DNA of 36,867 nucleotides from Tenacibaculum finnmarkense genomovar ulcerans (GTDB lineage: Bacteria > Bacteroidota > Bacteroidia > Flavobacteriales > Flavobacteriaceae). Made by a program: the position numbers and the translations under genes. The stretch covers positions 1 to 36,867 of the forward strand of contig NZ_OENE01000048.1 in the NCBI RefSeq assembly GCF_900239495.1, read 5' to 3'. This document shows positions 23,690-32,142 of the stretch, piece by piece (the stretch's first letter is position 1; the number at the start of each line of letters is the position of its first letter). The notes beneath the pieces are model-generated. The model worked only from the letters and a program-made list of their open reading frames with translations, was not told the origin of the DNA and ran no database searches.

Positions 23690-24928
23690 TTATGCTTGAG
23701 CAACAGTAAAACCAAATTTCTTAGCTATTTTCTCTGATAATTCTTTTAATACAGCTTCAATACCATCTTGATATAAACCACCATTTGCTTTTAATTTAGC
23801 AACCATTGCAGCTACCTCAGCTTTTGTAAAATAAGGGTTGTCAGAACCATTATTTGTAAACTGTAAACTATATACAAAACCTAAACCTTCTGATAATGCG
23901 TGAAAAGCATCTGCTTGTGCTTGAGCATCATCCGTAGAATTTACATTTGCAATACCAGCATTTAAGTAATGTACTGCACGAATAGCACATACTAACGACA
24001 ATCCTTTTTTAATGATAGCAGCTTGTGCATCTCTAACTTCGTATTTCTTGTTAGCAATTGCTTGACGACCTTCTAAGAAAGCATTCATTACTTTATTTTT
24101 AACACCTTTACCTGCTTCAGAAGCATCGGCACTATAAATATATCCACCCCAGAAACGGTAGTTTGCAGCATAATCACCTGCTTTTAAAGCTGCTTTATCA
24201 GCAATTGCTAAAGCGTCATGACTTAATGCAGAATATCCGAAAGCTTCATCCCAATGGTGCTCCATTGCTGTATAGTCTTTCCCTTCTTTATTCTTATCGT
24301 TTTCTACTTCTAATTTAGGTGTGGTTAAATATTTGTTTACAATTTGGTCTAATTCCATAGCCCCCATTAAACTCTTAGAAAACTCCTGAACGTATTCAAA
24401 ACCATTAGCATCTACTAAAATCTTTTTAGAACCGTCTGCCTTTCTATTCATAATTCCGGCAGTTCCTTTTGAAGCCAGAACTTCTGTACCTGAATTTTTA
24501 GCAGCTTCTGTAAAAATTGAGTTTATAAATGTTTTTACCTCTTCGCTATAATCTTTACTATAAGCGGTAGCTCCTGAAATATTTTTAGAAGAAGCGTTTA
24601 AAGCAGCAGTATCAAAAACCAAACCATCTTTAAAATCAGCTACGCCTTCTTTATGATTAAACATTGCATTTAAAACAGTTGCATCAACCTTTGCTGTTGA
24701 AGCAGCTCCTAATGCTGATTTTAATTGTGTATGCATATCTAAACGGGTTTGTTGACCTGAATAGCTTACGGTACTTTTATCACCTCTTGAAAATTCATAT
24801 ACTGATGGTGCTTTTACAACCTCAGGAGTAACTACTTCAGGGACTTCAGGAACAGGGCTTGTTTCTTCAGTACATGAGGTCATTAACAATGCAGAAACTG
24901 CAAATATTGATAGAACAACTTTTTTCAT
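23690..24928 (-). CDS. DUF4856 domain lipoprotein
   Basis: 412 residues, lipobox MTSC (Cys19), a Pro/Val/Glu-rich linker (PVPEVPEVVTPEVV), then a helical domain beginning SVYEFSRGDKSTVSYSGQQ. This matches DUF4856 proteins, found next to imelysin-like proteins in flavobacteria, and like them probably displayed on the outer membrane. Conserved-looking spots include EHHWDEAFGY and ANYRFWGGYIY. Function unknown, with an accessory role in iron capture inferred from its neighbours. First gene of the operon running to 17509, with a good promoter directly upstream. Confidence 0.88.
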   Translation of the reverse strand: MKKVVLSIFAVSALLMTSCTEETSPVPEVPEVVTPEVVKAPSVYEFSRGDKSTVSYSGQQTRLDMHTQLKSALGAASTAKVDATVLNAMFNHKEGVADFKDGLVFDTAALNASSKNISGATAYSKDYSEEVKTFINSIFTEAAKNSGTEVLASKGTAGIMNRKADGSKKILVDANGFEYVQEFSKSLMGAMELDQIVNKYLTTPKLEVENDKNKEGKDYTAMEHHWDEAFGYSALSHDALAIADKAALKAGDYAANYRFWGGYIYSADASEAGKGVKNKVMNAFLEGRQAIANKKYEVRDAQAAIIKKGLSLVCAIRAVHYLNAGIANVNSTDDAQAQADAFHALSEGLGFVYSLQFTNNGSDNPYFTKAEVAAMVAKLKANGGLYQDGIEAVLKELSEKIAKKFGFTVAQA

Positions 24929-24955
24929 CTTATTTTATATTTAGTATTTTTTATG

Positions 24956-24985
24956 CAAATTTATACAACAAATCTAATTTAACAA
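24956..24985 (-). promoter_or_regulatory. Bacteroidota-type promoter of the iron-uptake operon
   Basis: Minus strand: TTG (24983-24985) then 19 bp then TAAATTTG (24956-24963). This fits the primary-sigma consensus of Bacteroidota (-33 TTG, -7 TAnnTTTG, 19-21 bp spacing) and predicts transcription starting about 20 bp before the DUF4856 start codon. Confidence 0.75.
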
Positions 24986-25058
24986 ATTTTATTAAGACTT
25001 ATTTTAAATAAAATTCACTTTCACTTAAAAAAGGCTTAACTTACTAATTAAAAGAAAA

Positions 25059-26624
25059 TTACTTCTTTTTAAGATACTCAACTACCGCCTTTCTAATATC
25101 AGCACTTAGCGCCGTGTTTTCGGGCCTATAAACACTAAGAATTCCAGTGTTTTTTTCTGATAACATAGGGATATCAAGTCCTTTTAGTAAATAATCAGAA
25201 AAAGCAACGCTATATATTTTATTTTCATTAATACTTTCTGAGCCAATTGTCCAAGTATCGCCTATTTTTGTTGCGTTATAACGCTGTAAATAAGCTCCTG
25301 TACCTGATGAATTTTCACCATATTCTAATACTTCTTTTAATAAGCTTCCTTTAATTTTAACTTTTAAAATAGCTCCTCCATAGGGTAAAACTCTAAAAAT
25401 ATCTATCACACTTATGGCTCCTACTAAGGCATCGTCAATACGAACAGAACCACCATTTATTAAAGCGCAATCAACAGTATTATTATATGCAAAACTCATT
25501 GAATTTGCTATAATTTCGCCCATATTTGTTTGCCTGCTTCTAATAGGTGTTTCTCTAGCATCTAAAGGAATTTTAGTTTTATAAATTACCTGATAAGGAT
25601 TCGATACAATATCTTGAATTTTGTTCTTTAAAACAGTTTGCCATTTATCAACAATAACACCTACTTTTTTATCCGAAGGAATTTTATCATTAATTTCTTT
25701 TAATTCTGATTTTAATTGAACTTTTTTAGTTAAAGGATCGTATTCAAAACGGTGAATATAAACTGTTTTAGCATTGGCATCTGCTTTAGCAACAATAACA
25801 TTTCCTACATTATCATAACTATTGGTATGCTCATGCCCTCCCATTATTAACGGAATATTCGGTAATAATTCGGCTACTTTTTTATCTTGTTCTAAACTTA
25901 AATGTGTTAAACCTACAACAATATCTACCTGGTCTTTTATTTCATTATAAGCTCTTTTTATTTCTTGATACACATCACCATAATACACGTAACTTTTTGG
26001 GTTTGATGCAATACAAGCACTAATAAAACCAACCTTTAGTGTTGAACCATCAGGGTTTAAAAATTCTCTGATATATGAATCTTCTAAGCTTTCTTTTTTT
26101 CCGTTGATTACTTTATGAAAATAATGATGTTGTCCATTTTTATTATGCAATACATTTGATGAAATCCAATCAAAATGACTTTCATTTAATCGCTCTTGTA
26201 AATGCGTATAACTTAAGTCTAATTCGTGATTACCAATGGCAACTAAATCAAAATTCATCGCATTCATTACCTCCACCATTTGCTGACCTCTAACACGAGA
26301 TCCGTCAACTTTCATAGCTCCTATTAATGATGGATTTAAAAAATCGCCTGCCAAAACTAGCATCGTATTTTCAGTTTCTTTTTTTAAGTTTTGATGCACT
26401 GTTTCTACGCGTGCCATTCCACCAAACTTACCACTTTGAATGGGTGCTATTTCATAAACATCGTTTAATTGTAAGATATTAAAATATGTTTTTAAAGAAT
26501 CTTTTTTAAATAGATATGCCGTATTTGAGTTCTTTTTAAAACCCTTTTGTGCATGCTTTGAAGAACCACAACTAACAACAAGCGCAGTTGCTATGGCTAA
26601 TAATACGAATTTAAATTGTTTCAT
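25059..26624 (-). CDS. Bifunctional metallophosphatase/5'-nucleotidase family lipoprotein
   Basis: 521 residues with lipobox VVSC (Cys19). N-terminal metallophosphatase domain: LQLNDVYE (Asp55), AGDF (92-95), GNHEL (131-135), a GLTHLSLEQD segment and GGHEH. C-terminal 5'-nucleotidase domain carrying NGGSVRIDD and VLPYGGAILKVKIKG. It should hydrolyse extracellular nucleotides or related phosphoesters with a two-metal centre, scavenging phosphate and nucleosides. Length is normal for the UshA-type family. It may be last in a three-gene run after HMG-CoA lyase and an HExxH protein, with 56 bp to the upstream gene; functional linkage is not evident. Confidence 0.9.
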   Translation of the reverse strand: MKQFKFVLLAIATALVVSCGSSKHAQKGFKKNSNTAYLFKKDSLKTYFNILQLNDVYEIAPIQSGKFGGMARVETVHQNLKKETENTMLVLAGDFLNPSLIGAMKVDGSRVRGQQMVEVMNAMNFDLVAIGNHELDLSYTHLQERLNESHFDWISSNVLHNKNGQHHYFHKVINGKKESLEDSYIREFLNPDGSTLKVGFISACIASNPKSYVYYGDVYQEIKRAYNEIKDQVDIVVGLTHLSLEQDKKVAELLPNIPLIMGGHEHTNSYDNVGNVIVAKADANAKTVYIHRFEYDPLTKKVQLKSELKEINDKIPSDKKVGVIVDKWQTVLKNKIQDIVSNPYQVIYKTKIPLDARETPIRSRQTNMGEIIANSMSFAYNNTVDCALINGGSVRIDDALVGAISVIDIFRVLPYGGAILKVKIKGSLLKEVLEYGENSSGTGAYLQRYNATKIGDTWTIGSESINENKIYSVAFSDYLLKGLDIPMLSEKNTGILSVYRPENTALSADIRKAVVEYLKKK

Positions 26625-26680
26625 TGATTTATTTTTGATACTTAATTTTCCACAAAATCATTACGACAATAAAAAACACC

Positions 26681-27496
26681 CTAATGAAGGTATTTACGCG
26701 TGTTTTGTCTAATTATTTTACGATATGCTACTAATTCAGGAAATTGATAGAAGAAATTTCTTTTTTTATGCGCAATGGTTCTAGGCTTTCTTATTCTTGG
26801 TCTTAAAACAAATGCTGTCCAACTTTCAACAATATCTTCTTCGGGGCTTTCAACAGCATAATCTGTTAAAAATTCAGATGAATTATCTTGGTATAAATCA
26901 AATAGTTTATCAACACAATTTGCTTCTGTATAGCAATAATCTCGCTGAATAACATCCCATCGGTTTAATAATTTCCCTTTCCAAAATAAATTTACAAACC
27001 TATTGATATAACTTTTTCGATACGCCTCACCTTCATGAGTTAAATACAACTCTCCCTCTTCTTGTTTTCTTTTATTTGTAGGTCTTATTTGGGTTTTATT
27101 TAGTGTTAATAAATGCCCAAATTCATGCACCATGGTATAAACAGATTCGTACAATATTTTTTTATCCCTGGTTTTTAAATTTACATCTTTAACATCTATT
27201 TCTAATTGCCATTTATCGTTTCTAGAATTTAACGATACCAATGCACCTACTTTTTCTTGTTCGCCATCGGTCATTAAAACTAGGCGTTTAATGTATTTTG
27301 TTGTTAATTCTTTAGGGAAAATTCGATAAAATTCCTTCCAGTAATCATTTGCTAAATCATTTTTATTTGACTTATTAATAACTAAAACTCCTTTATTTAT
27401 TTGCCACACTCCTATTCGTTCATCAATTGAATCTTGACAAAAAAGAGCTTGACAAAAAAGAGTTAAAAAGAAAAAAAGTATATTTTTAAATTTCAT
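26681..27496 (-). CDS. Secreted HExxH protein, putative zinc metallopeptidase
   Basis: 271 residues, signal peptide (ends LFCQ, about 21). No named family recognised, but the motif HEFGH (His124 to His128) in YTMVHEFGHLL is the zinc-binding and catalytic HExxH site of metallopeptidases. A third ligand could come from EGEAY or the Glu and Asp of SPEEDIVESWTAFVL further on; this second region resembles the VESWTAF segment seen in secreted peptidases. The signal peptide contains a perfect 15-bp tandem duplication (LFCQALFCQ). It starts 8 bp after HMG-CoA lyase, so it is likely co-transcribed. Confidence 0.68.
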   Translation of the reverse strand: MKFKNILFFFLTLFCQALFCQDSIDERIGVWQINKGVLVINKSNKNDLANDYWKEFYRIFPKELTTKYIKRLVLMTDGEQEKVGALVSLNSRNDKWQLEIDVKDVNLKTRDKKILYESVYTMVHEFGHLLTLNKTQIRPTNKRKQEEGELYLTHEGEAYRKSYINRFVNLFWKGKLLNRWDVIQRDYCYTEANCVDKLFDLYQDNSSEFLTDYAVESPEEDIVESWTAFVLRPRIRKPRTIAHKKRNFFYQFPELVAYRKIIRQNTRKYLH

Positions 27497-27504
27497 ATTT
27501 TTTT

Positions 27505-28362
27505 TTAAAAAAGTTCAAGCGCTTTATTGTAAGCACTTTCAAAACTCATTGGTTTTATATTGGTCACTGCTTTTTGAACCGTAAAATAAGATAATAATTT
27601 TTCTGTTGGCATATTACCTGTTAATTCATCCTTAGCCATTGGGCAACCTCCGTAGCCCATAATAGCGCCATCAAAACGCTTGCACCCTGCCTTAAAAGCT
27701 GCATCTACTTTTTCGTGCCATTTTACAGGCGTTGTATGTAAATGAGCACCAAATTCAATTGCCGGATAACTCGGTATTAAATTTGAAAACAAATAACTTA
27801 TATCCTCAGGCGTTGAGCTACCAACCGTGTCTGATAATGATACTATTTTAACGCCTAAATTAGCTAGTTTTTCGGTCCATTCACCTACAATATCTACATT
27901 CCAAGGATCACCATAAGGGTTTCCAAAACCCATTGACATATACGTTACAACCTCTTTATTACTTCTGTTCGCGATTGATAATACTTCTTTTAAAGTATCT
28001 AACGATTGTTCAATTGTTTTGTGCGTATTTCGCATTTGAAAATTTTCAGATATCGAAAAAGGATAGCCTAAATAATTAATTTCTTCAAATTGAGCGGCAT
28101 CGTTTGCACCTCTTACATTGGCTACAATTGCCAATAATTTACTCGTTGTTTTTGATAAATCTAACTGTGATAAAACCGCAGCAGTATCTCTCATTTGAGG
28201 GATTGCTTTAGGCGATACAAAACTTCCAAAATCAATCGTATCAAAACCTACTTTTAGTAGCGAATTGATATATTTAACCTTTGCCTGGGTAGGAATAAAA
28301 TGACTTTTTATTCCCTGCATTGCATCTCGTGGGCATTCTATAATTTTTATACTGTCAATCAT
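27505..28362 (-). CDS. Hydroxymethylglutaryl-CoA lyase
   Basis: 285 residues from the Met beginning MIDSIKIIECP; a longer frame upstream adds a non-family extension. HMGL-like TIM barrel: ECPRDAMQG (Arg12 and Asp13), GSFVSPKAIPQMRDT, the GAHLHTTP metal-binding His pair and the catalytic GGCPMAKDELTGN loop near the end. It cleaves HMG-CoA to acetoacetate and acetyl-CoA in leucine and ketone-body metabolism. Related HMGL-like aldolases are possible, but the GGCP loop favours HMG-CoA lyase. Its upstream side faces the sigma-factor remnant. Confidence 0.9.
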   Translation of the reverse strand: MIDSIKIIECPRDAMQGIKSHFIPTQAKVKYINSLLKVGFDTIDFGSFVSPKAIPQMRDTAAVLSQLDLSKTTSKLLAIVANVRGANDAAQFEEINYLGYPFSISENFQMRNTHKTIEQSLDTLKEVLSIANRSNKEVVTYMSMGFGNPYGDPWNVDIVGEWTEKLANLGVKIVSLSDTVGSSTPEDISYLFSNLIPSYPAIEFGAHLHTTPVKWHEKVDAAFKAGCKRFDGAIMGYGGCPMAKDELTGNMPTEKLLSYFTVQKAVTNIKPMSFESAYNKALELF

Positions 28363-28525
28363 TATGCCAAATATACATATTTTGATTCGTTTATATGCCC
28401 TGTTTTGCTGTGATATTGTTAATTTCACAATAAATTACATTCCTCTTTTATTCAAAATTTAACACTTTTTTTATACTTTTAAATAAACTGTCACAATTCA
28501 AAAACCGAACAGTCTCTATTATAGA

Positions 28526-28699
28526 ATGATAGCTTTAAAGACTAAAAAAACACATATCGACCAACTAATAGTTCGCTGTAAAAAAGGAGATAGCACTGCA
28601 CAAATGCAAATCTATAACAACTATTATAAAGCAATGTATAATACAGCGTATTATATTCTGAAAAAATTTCAATTAGTGGGGATGGAAATATTAATTTAA
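28526..28699 (+). pseudogene. Remnant of an ECF sigma-factor gene (5' end only)
   Basis: A 57-codon frame (QLIVRCKKGDSTAQMQIYNN, YYKAMYNTAYYIL) reproduces the N-terminus of sigma-70 region 2 of ECF sigma factors, then runs into foreign sequence (KKFQLVGMEI) and stops. A complete ECF sigma is about 180 residues, so everything after the first helices is gone. The upstream sequence with GTCACAATTCAAAAACC could be its old promoter. Adjacent remnant suggests an internal deletion. Confidence 0.7.
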
Positions 28700-28776
28700 C
28701 AGCTATTTTGAAAACTCTTTAGTTGACTCAGAAAGTTGGTTCTGGCGATATTATTAATAAAAACGAATCAAAATAA
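28660..28776 (+). pseudogene. Probable tail of a head-GIN (DUF2807) gene, fused to the sigma remnant
   Basis: In another frame the sequence reads EKISISGDGNINLTAILKTL, a stop (28720-28722), then LTQKVGSGDIINKNESK and a stop. Both ISGDGNINL and VGSGDI look like the glycine-rich beta-helix turns of head-GIN proteins, which in flavobacteria are often encoded downstream of ECF sigma genes. Too short for certainty. Confidence 0.4.
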
Positions 28777-28782
28777 ACACAA

Positions 28783-28816
28783 AAAACCTCGATAATTATA
28801 AAATTATCGAGGTTTT
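28783..28816. terminator. Bidirectional terminator downstream of valS
   Basis: Perfect 15-bp stem AAAACCTCGATAATT (28783-28797) with AATTATCGAGGTTTT (28802-28816), 4-nt loop, T-tract on both strands. It ends valS on the minus strand and any transcript of the remnant on the plus strand. Confidence 0.88.
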
Positions 28817-28846
28817 TTTTATACACTAAAAGAATCTTTTTAAAGA

Positions 28847-31483
28847 TTATTTTAAAGAAGCTAAACTACTTTTAATAGTTTCAATCTTCGCTAAAGTATC
28901 TGATTCTTTTTTACGTTCAATAACAATTACCTGATCTGGTGCATTGCTTACAAAACGCTCATTTGATAATTTCTTTTGAATTCCGAATAAGAAACCTTCT
29001 GCTCTTTTTAATTCAGCATTTAACTTAATGGTTTCTGCCTCTACATCAATTTCTTCTTCAGCAACAGGAATAAAATATTGGTTCGATTTTACCCTAAACG
29101 AAGCTCCGTCAACTTTTTCAGAAACATAGTTAATTGTTGATGCGTTGGTTAATTTTTCAATTAAAACATCAAATTTATTGGTGAAATTTTCATTATTTAC
29201 CACTGATAATTCAACAGCATCTTTAAAAGAAATATTTTTATTTTTTCTGATAGTTCTAATTCCTGATACAACATCCGTAGCAAATTCAAATTCACTAATA
29301 ATTGCCGTATCTACTTTTTTAAACTCAGGATATTTAGCAATAATTAACGCTTCTTCTGGCGTTCTGTCAGTAATATGTTGCCAAATTTCTTCGGATAAGA
29401 AAGGCATAAACGGATGTAATACTTTTAAATTATCTTCAAAAATAGCAATTACCGCATCAAATGTTTTCTTGTCAATTGGTTGCTGATATGCTGGTTTTAC
29501 AGCTTCTAATAACCATGAAGAAAAATCATCCATAATTAGTTTATAAATTGCCATTAAAGCATCCGATAAACGATATTTAGAAAAATGATCTTCAATTTCA
29601 GCTAACACAGTTTGAAACTTTGCATTATACCATTCTAAACCAATTTTTGCTGATTCAGGCTGTTCAATAGTTGCATCAATTTCCCAACCTGTAACTAAAC
29701 GAAAAGCATTCCAAATTTTATTTGAAAACCCTTTTCCTTGCTTACATAAATCTTCATCGAACATTAAATCGTTCCCCGCAGCAGAACTTAATAATAATCC
29801 TACACGAACACCATCGGCACTATAATCTTCAATTAATTTTAAAGCATCAGGTGAATTCCCTAACGATTTAGACATTTTTCTACGTTGTTTATCACGTACC
29901 AAACCTGTTAAATAAACGTTCTCAAAAGGCTTTTCATCTTTATATTCGTATCCTGCAACAATCATACGAGCTACCCAGAAAAATAAAATATCTGGTCCTG
30001 TAACTAAATCGTTTGTTGGATAATAATATTTGATTTCTTCATTTTCAGGATTATTAATTCCATCAAAAACAGACATTGGCCATAACCAAGAAGAAAACCA
30101 AGTATCTAAGGCATCTTCATCTTGTTTTAAATCGGTTACAACTAAATCAGCTTTTCCAGTTCTTTCTTTTGCTAAAACAACCGCTTCTTCGATGCTATTT
30201 GCTACCACAAAATCTTCTTTTCCATCGCCATAGAAATACGCAGGAATTTGTTGTCCCCACCATAATTGACGCGAAATATTCCAATCACGGATGTTTTCCA
30301 TCCAATGACGGTACGTGTTTTCAAATTTCTTTGGATATAATTTAACCTCGCTATCTTCACCTAAAACAGCCTCAATAGCAGGTTTTGCTAAATCTTCCAT
30401 CTTTAAAAACCATTGATCTGACAATCTTGGTTCAATAACAGCTTTAGTTCTTTCCGAAGTTCCTACTTTATTCATGTGGACTTCCGTTTTCACTAAAACA
30501 CCATTTTCTTCTAGTTCTTTAGCTACTAATTTACGCGCTACAAAACGATCTTTTCCTTGATAATGTAATCCGAAAGAATTTAAAGAAGCATCCTCGTTAA
30601 AAATATCAATTACTTCTAATTTATGCTTTTCACCTAAAACTTTATCGTTTTGATCGTGTGCAGGCGTTACTTTTAAACATCCTGTACCAAATTCAACATC
30701 GACATATTCATCTTCAATAATAGGAATAACTCTGTTACATAAAGGTACAATTGCTTTTTTACCTTTTAAATGCGTAAAACGTTCATCATTCGGGTTGATA
30801 CAAATTGCAGCATCTCCAAAAATAGTTTCAGGACGTGTGGTTGCAATAGTTAATTTTTCGTCAGAACCTTCAATTTTATATTCTAAATAATAAAGATTTC
30901 CTTGTTTTTCAACATGAATAACTTCTTCATCAGATAACGTTGTTTTTGCTTCAGGATCCCAATTTACCATTCTATAACCACGGTAAATTAAGCCTTTATT
31001 ATATAAATCAACAAAAACTTTAATTACAGATTCCGACATTTCAGGATCCATCGTAAAAGAGGTACGTTCCCAATCACAAGAAGCACCGATTTTTTTAAGT
31101 TGCTCTAAAATGATTCCTCCATACTCATTTTTCCATTCCCAAGCATGCGCTAAGAATTCTTCACGAGTTAAGTCATTTTTATCGATTCCTTGTTCTTTTA
31201 ATTTTGCTACCACTTTTGCTTCGGTAGCAATTGAGGCGTGATCGGTTCCAGGAACCCAACACGCATTTTTCCCTTGTAAACGCGCACGACGGATTAAAAC
31301 ATCCTGAATTGTGTTGTTTAACATGTGCCCCATATGCAATACTCCTGTTACATTAGGTGGTGGTATTACAATGGTGTAAGGTTCACGATCATCTACTTCA
31401 GAATGAAAATAATTATGTTTCATCCAGTAATCGTACCACTTTCCTTCTACTTCTTTAGAATCGTATTTTGATGGAATATTCAT
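28847..31483 (-). CDS. valS: Valyl-tRNA synthetase
   Basis: 878 residues, full length for bacterial ValRS. Class I aminoacyl-tRNA synthetase charging tRNA-Val in the cytoplasm. HIGH-type motif HMGH (50-53) within PPPNVTGVLHMGHM; the editing domain follows (TTRPETIFGDAA); KMSKS loop near residue 535 in RRKMSKSLGN; an anticodon-binding helical domain and a C-terminal coiled coil (INLN.ELKRAEGF-like region to the end) complete it. Start agrees with MNIPSKYDSKEVE, normal for the family. A TATTTTTG box at 31557-31564 may be its -7 promoter. Confidence 0.98.
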   Translation of the reverse strand: MNIPSKYDSKEVEGKWYDYWMKHNYFHSEVDDREPYTIVIPPPNVTGVLHMGHMLNNTIQDVLIRRARLQGKNACWVPGTDHASIATEAKVVAKLKEQGIDKNDLTREEFLAHAWEWKNEYGGIILEQLKKIGASCDWERTSFTMDPEMSESVIKVFVDLYNKGLIYRGYRMVNWDPEAKTTLSDEEVIHVEKQGNLYYLEYKIEGSDEKLTIATTRPETIFGDAAICINPNDERFTHLKGKKAIVPLCNRVIPIIEDEYVDVEFGTGCLKVTPAHDQNDKVLGEKHKLEVIDIFNEDASLNSFGLHYQGKDRFVARKLVAKELEENGVLVKTEVHMNKVGTSERTKAVIEPRLSDQWFLKMEDLAKPAIEAVLGEDSEVKLYPKKFENTYRHWMENIRDWNISRQLWWGQQIPAYFYGDGKEDFVVANSIEEAVVLAKERTGKADLVVTDLKQDEDALDTWFSSWLWPMSVFDGINNPENEEIKYYYPTNDLVTGPDILFFWVARMIVAGYEYKDEKPFENVYLTGLVRDKQRRKMSKSLGNSPDALKLIEDYSADGVRVGLLLSSAAGNDLMFDEDLCKQGKGFSNKIWNAFRLVTGWEIDATIEQPESAKIGLEWYNAKFQTVLAEIEDHFSKYRLSDALMAIYKLIMDDFSSWLLEAVKPAYQQPIDKKTFDAVIAIFEDNLKVLHPFMPFLSEEIWQHITDRTPEEALIIAKYPEFKKVDTAIISEFEFATDVVSGIRTIRKNKNISFKDAVELSVVNNENFTNKFDVLIEKLTNASTINYVSEKVDGASFRVKSNQYFIPVAEEEIDVEAETIKLNAELKRAEGFLFGIQKKLSNERFVSNAPDQVIVIERKKESDTLAKIETIKSSLASLK

Positions 31484-31625
31484 ATGTTTTATGTATATTT
31501 ATGCCATAAATAATTCACTTACTTATGCTTTGGCATTATTTTTGAATTAAAAAAAACAAAAATACAATTATCTATAGAAGTATAAAAAATTAGGTGTTGG
31601 TTTTTTTTTAAAACTAAAAAAATAT

Positions 31626-31633
31626 TAAATTTG
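31626..31633 (+). promoter_or_regulatory. Candidate -7 box for the DUF1573 gene
   Basis: TAAATTTG fits the Bacteroidota -7 consensus, 35 bp before the start codon. A TTGG lies at 31597-31600, but the 26-bp spacing is longer than the usual 19-21 bp, so the -33 element is uncertain. Confidence 0.45.
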
Positions 31634-31668
31634 TAACGGAGTCATTTCCTAAATTAACTTTACTAATT

Positions 31669-32061
31669 ATGAAAAGAATTTTATCATTTATCGCTGTTTG
31701 TTTAATTACCCTAACAGTAAACGCACAAGAATTTAAGTTTGAAACAGAAACTATTGACTACGGAAAAGTAGGCATTGCTTCAGAAGGAAAACGTACCTTT
31801 GAATTTACCAATATTGGTGATGAACCTATTATTATTAAAGATATTATTTCTGCCTGCGGATGTACAGTTCCTAAAAAACCCGAAGCACCAATTATGCCAG
31901 GACAAAAAGGACAGATTGAAGTTTCTTACGACACAAAAAGACCAGGAGGTTTTTCTAAAACTTTAACGGTTGTTTCGAATGCTAAAAACAAAAGAAAAAG
32001 AATTAAAATTAAAGGTTTTATTGCTAAAAAAGATGCTGCTGTAAAAGCTAAATCGTTATAA
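31669..32061 (+). CDS. DUF1573 domain secreted protein
   Basis: 130 residues: signal peptide (ends VNAQ) and one DUF1573 Ig-like domain (IDYGKVGIASEGKRTFEFTN, then ISACGCTVPK with Cys63 and Cys65, then GFSKTLTVVSNA). The domain resembles MSP/ASPM-type beta-sandwiches. The CGC pair is a family hallmark; its role is unknown. Likely periplasmic or surface located. Single gene between valS (divergent) and a convergent protease gene. Confidence 0.92.
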   Translation: MKRILSFIAVCLITLTVNAQEFKFETETIDYGKVGIASEGKRTFEFTNIGDEPIIIKDIISACGCTVPKKPEAPIMPGQKGQIEVSYDTKRPGGFSKTLTVVSNAKNKRKRIKIKGFIAKKDAAVKAKSL

Positions 32062-32111
32062 TATAATGTTAAAACTGTTATAATTCAGTTTTATAAATTT
32101 ATAAAACACTT

Positions 32112-32141
32112 AAAAGTGCCAATGTAAAAATTGGCACTTTT
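32112..32141. terminator. Bidirectional terminator between convergent genes
   Basis: Perfect 12-bp stem AAAAGTGCCAAT (32112-32123) with ATTGGCACTTTT (32130-32141), 6-nt loop, T-tract on the plus strand and A-run on the left giving T on the minus strand. It serves the DUF1573 gene and the protease gene. Confidence 0.9.
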
Positions 32142-32142
32142 T

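Noticed and set aside
24986..25020. Fur box upstream of the DUF4856 promoter
   Set aside because: The AT-rich stretch (TTATTAAGACTTATTTTAAATAA) has no clear palindrome matching the other candidate sites.
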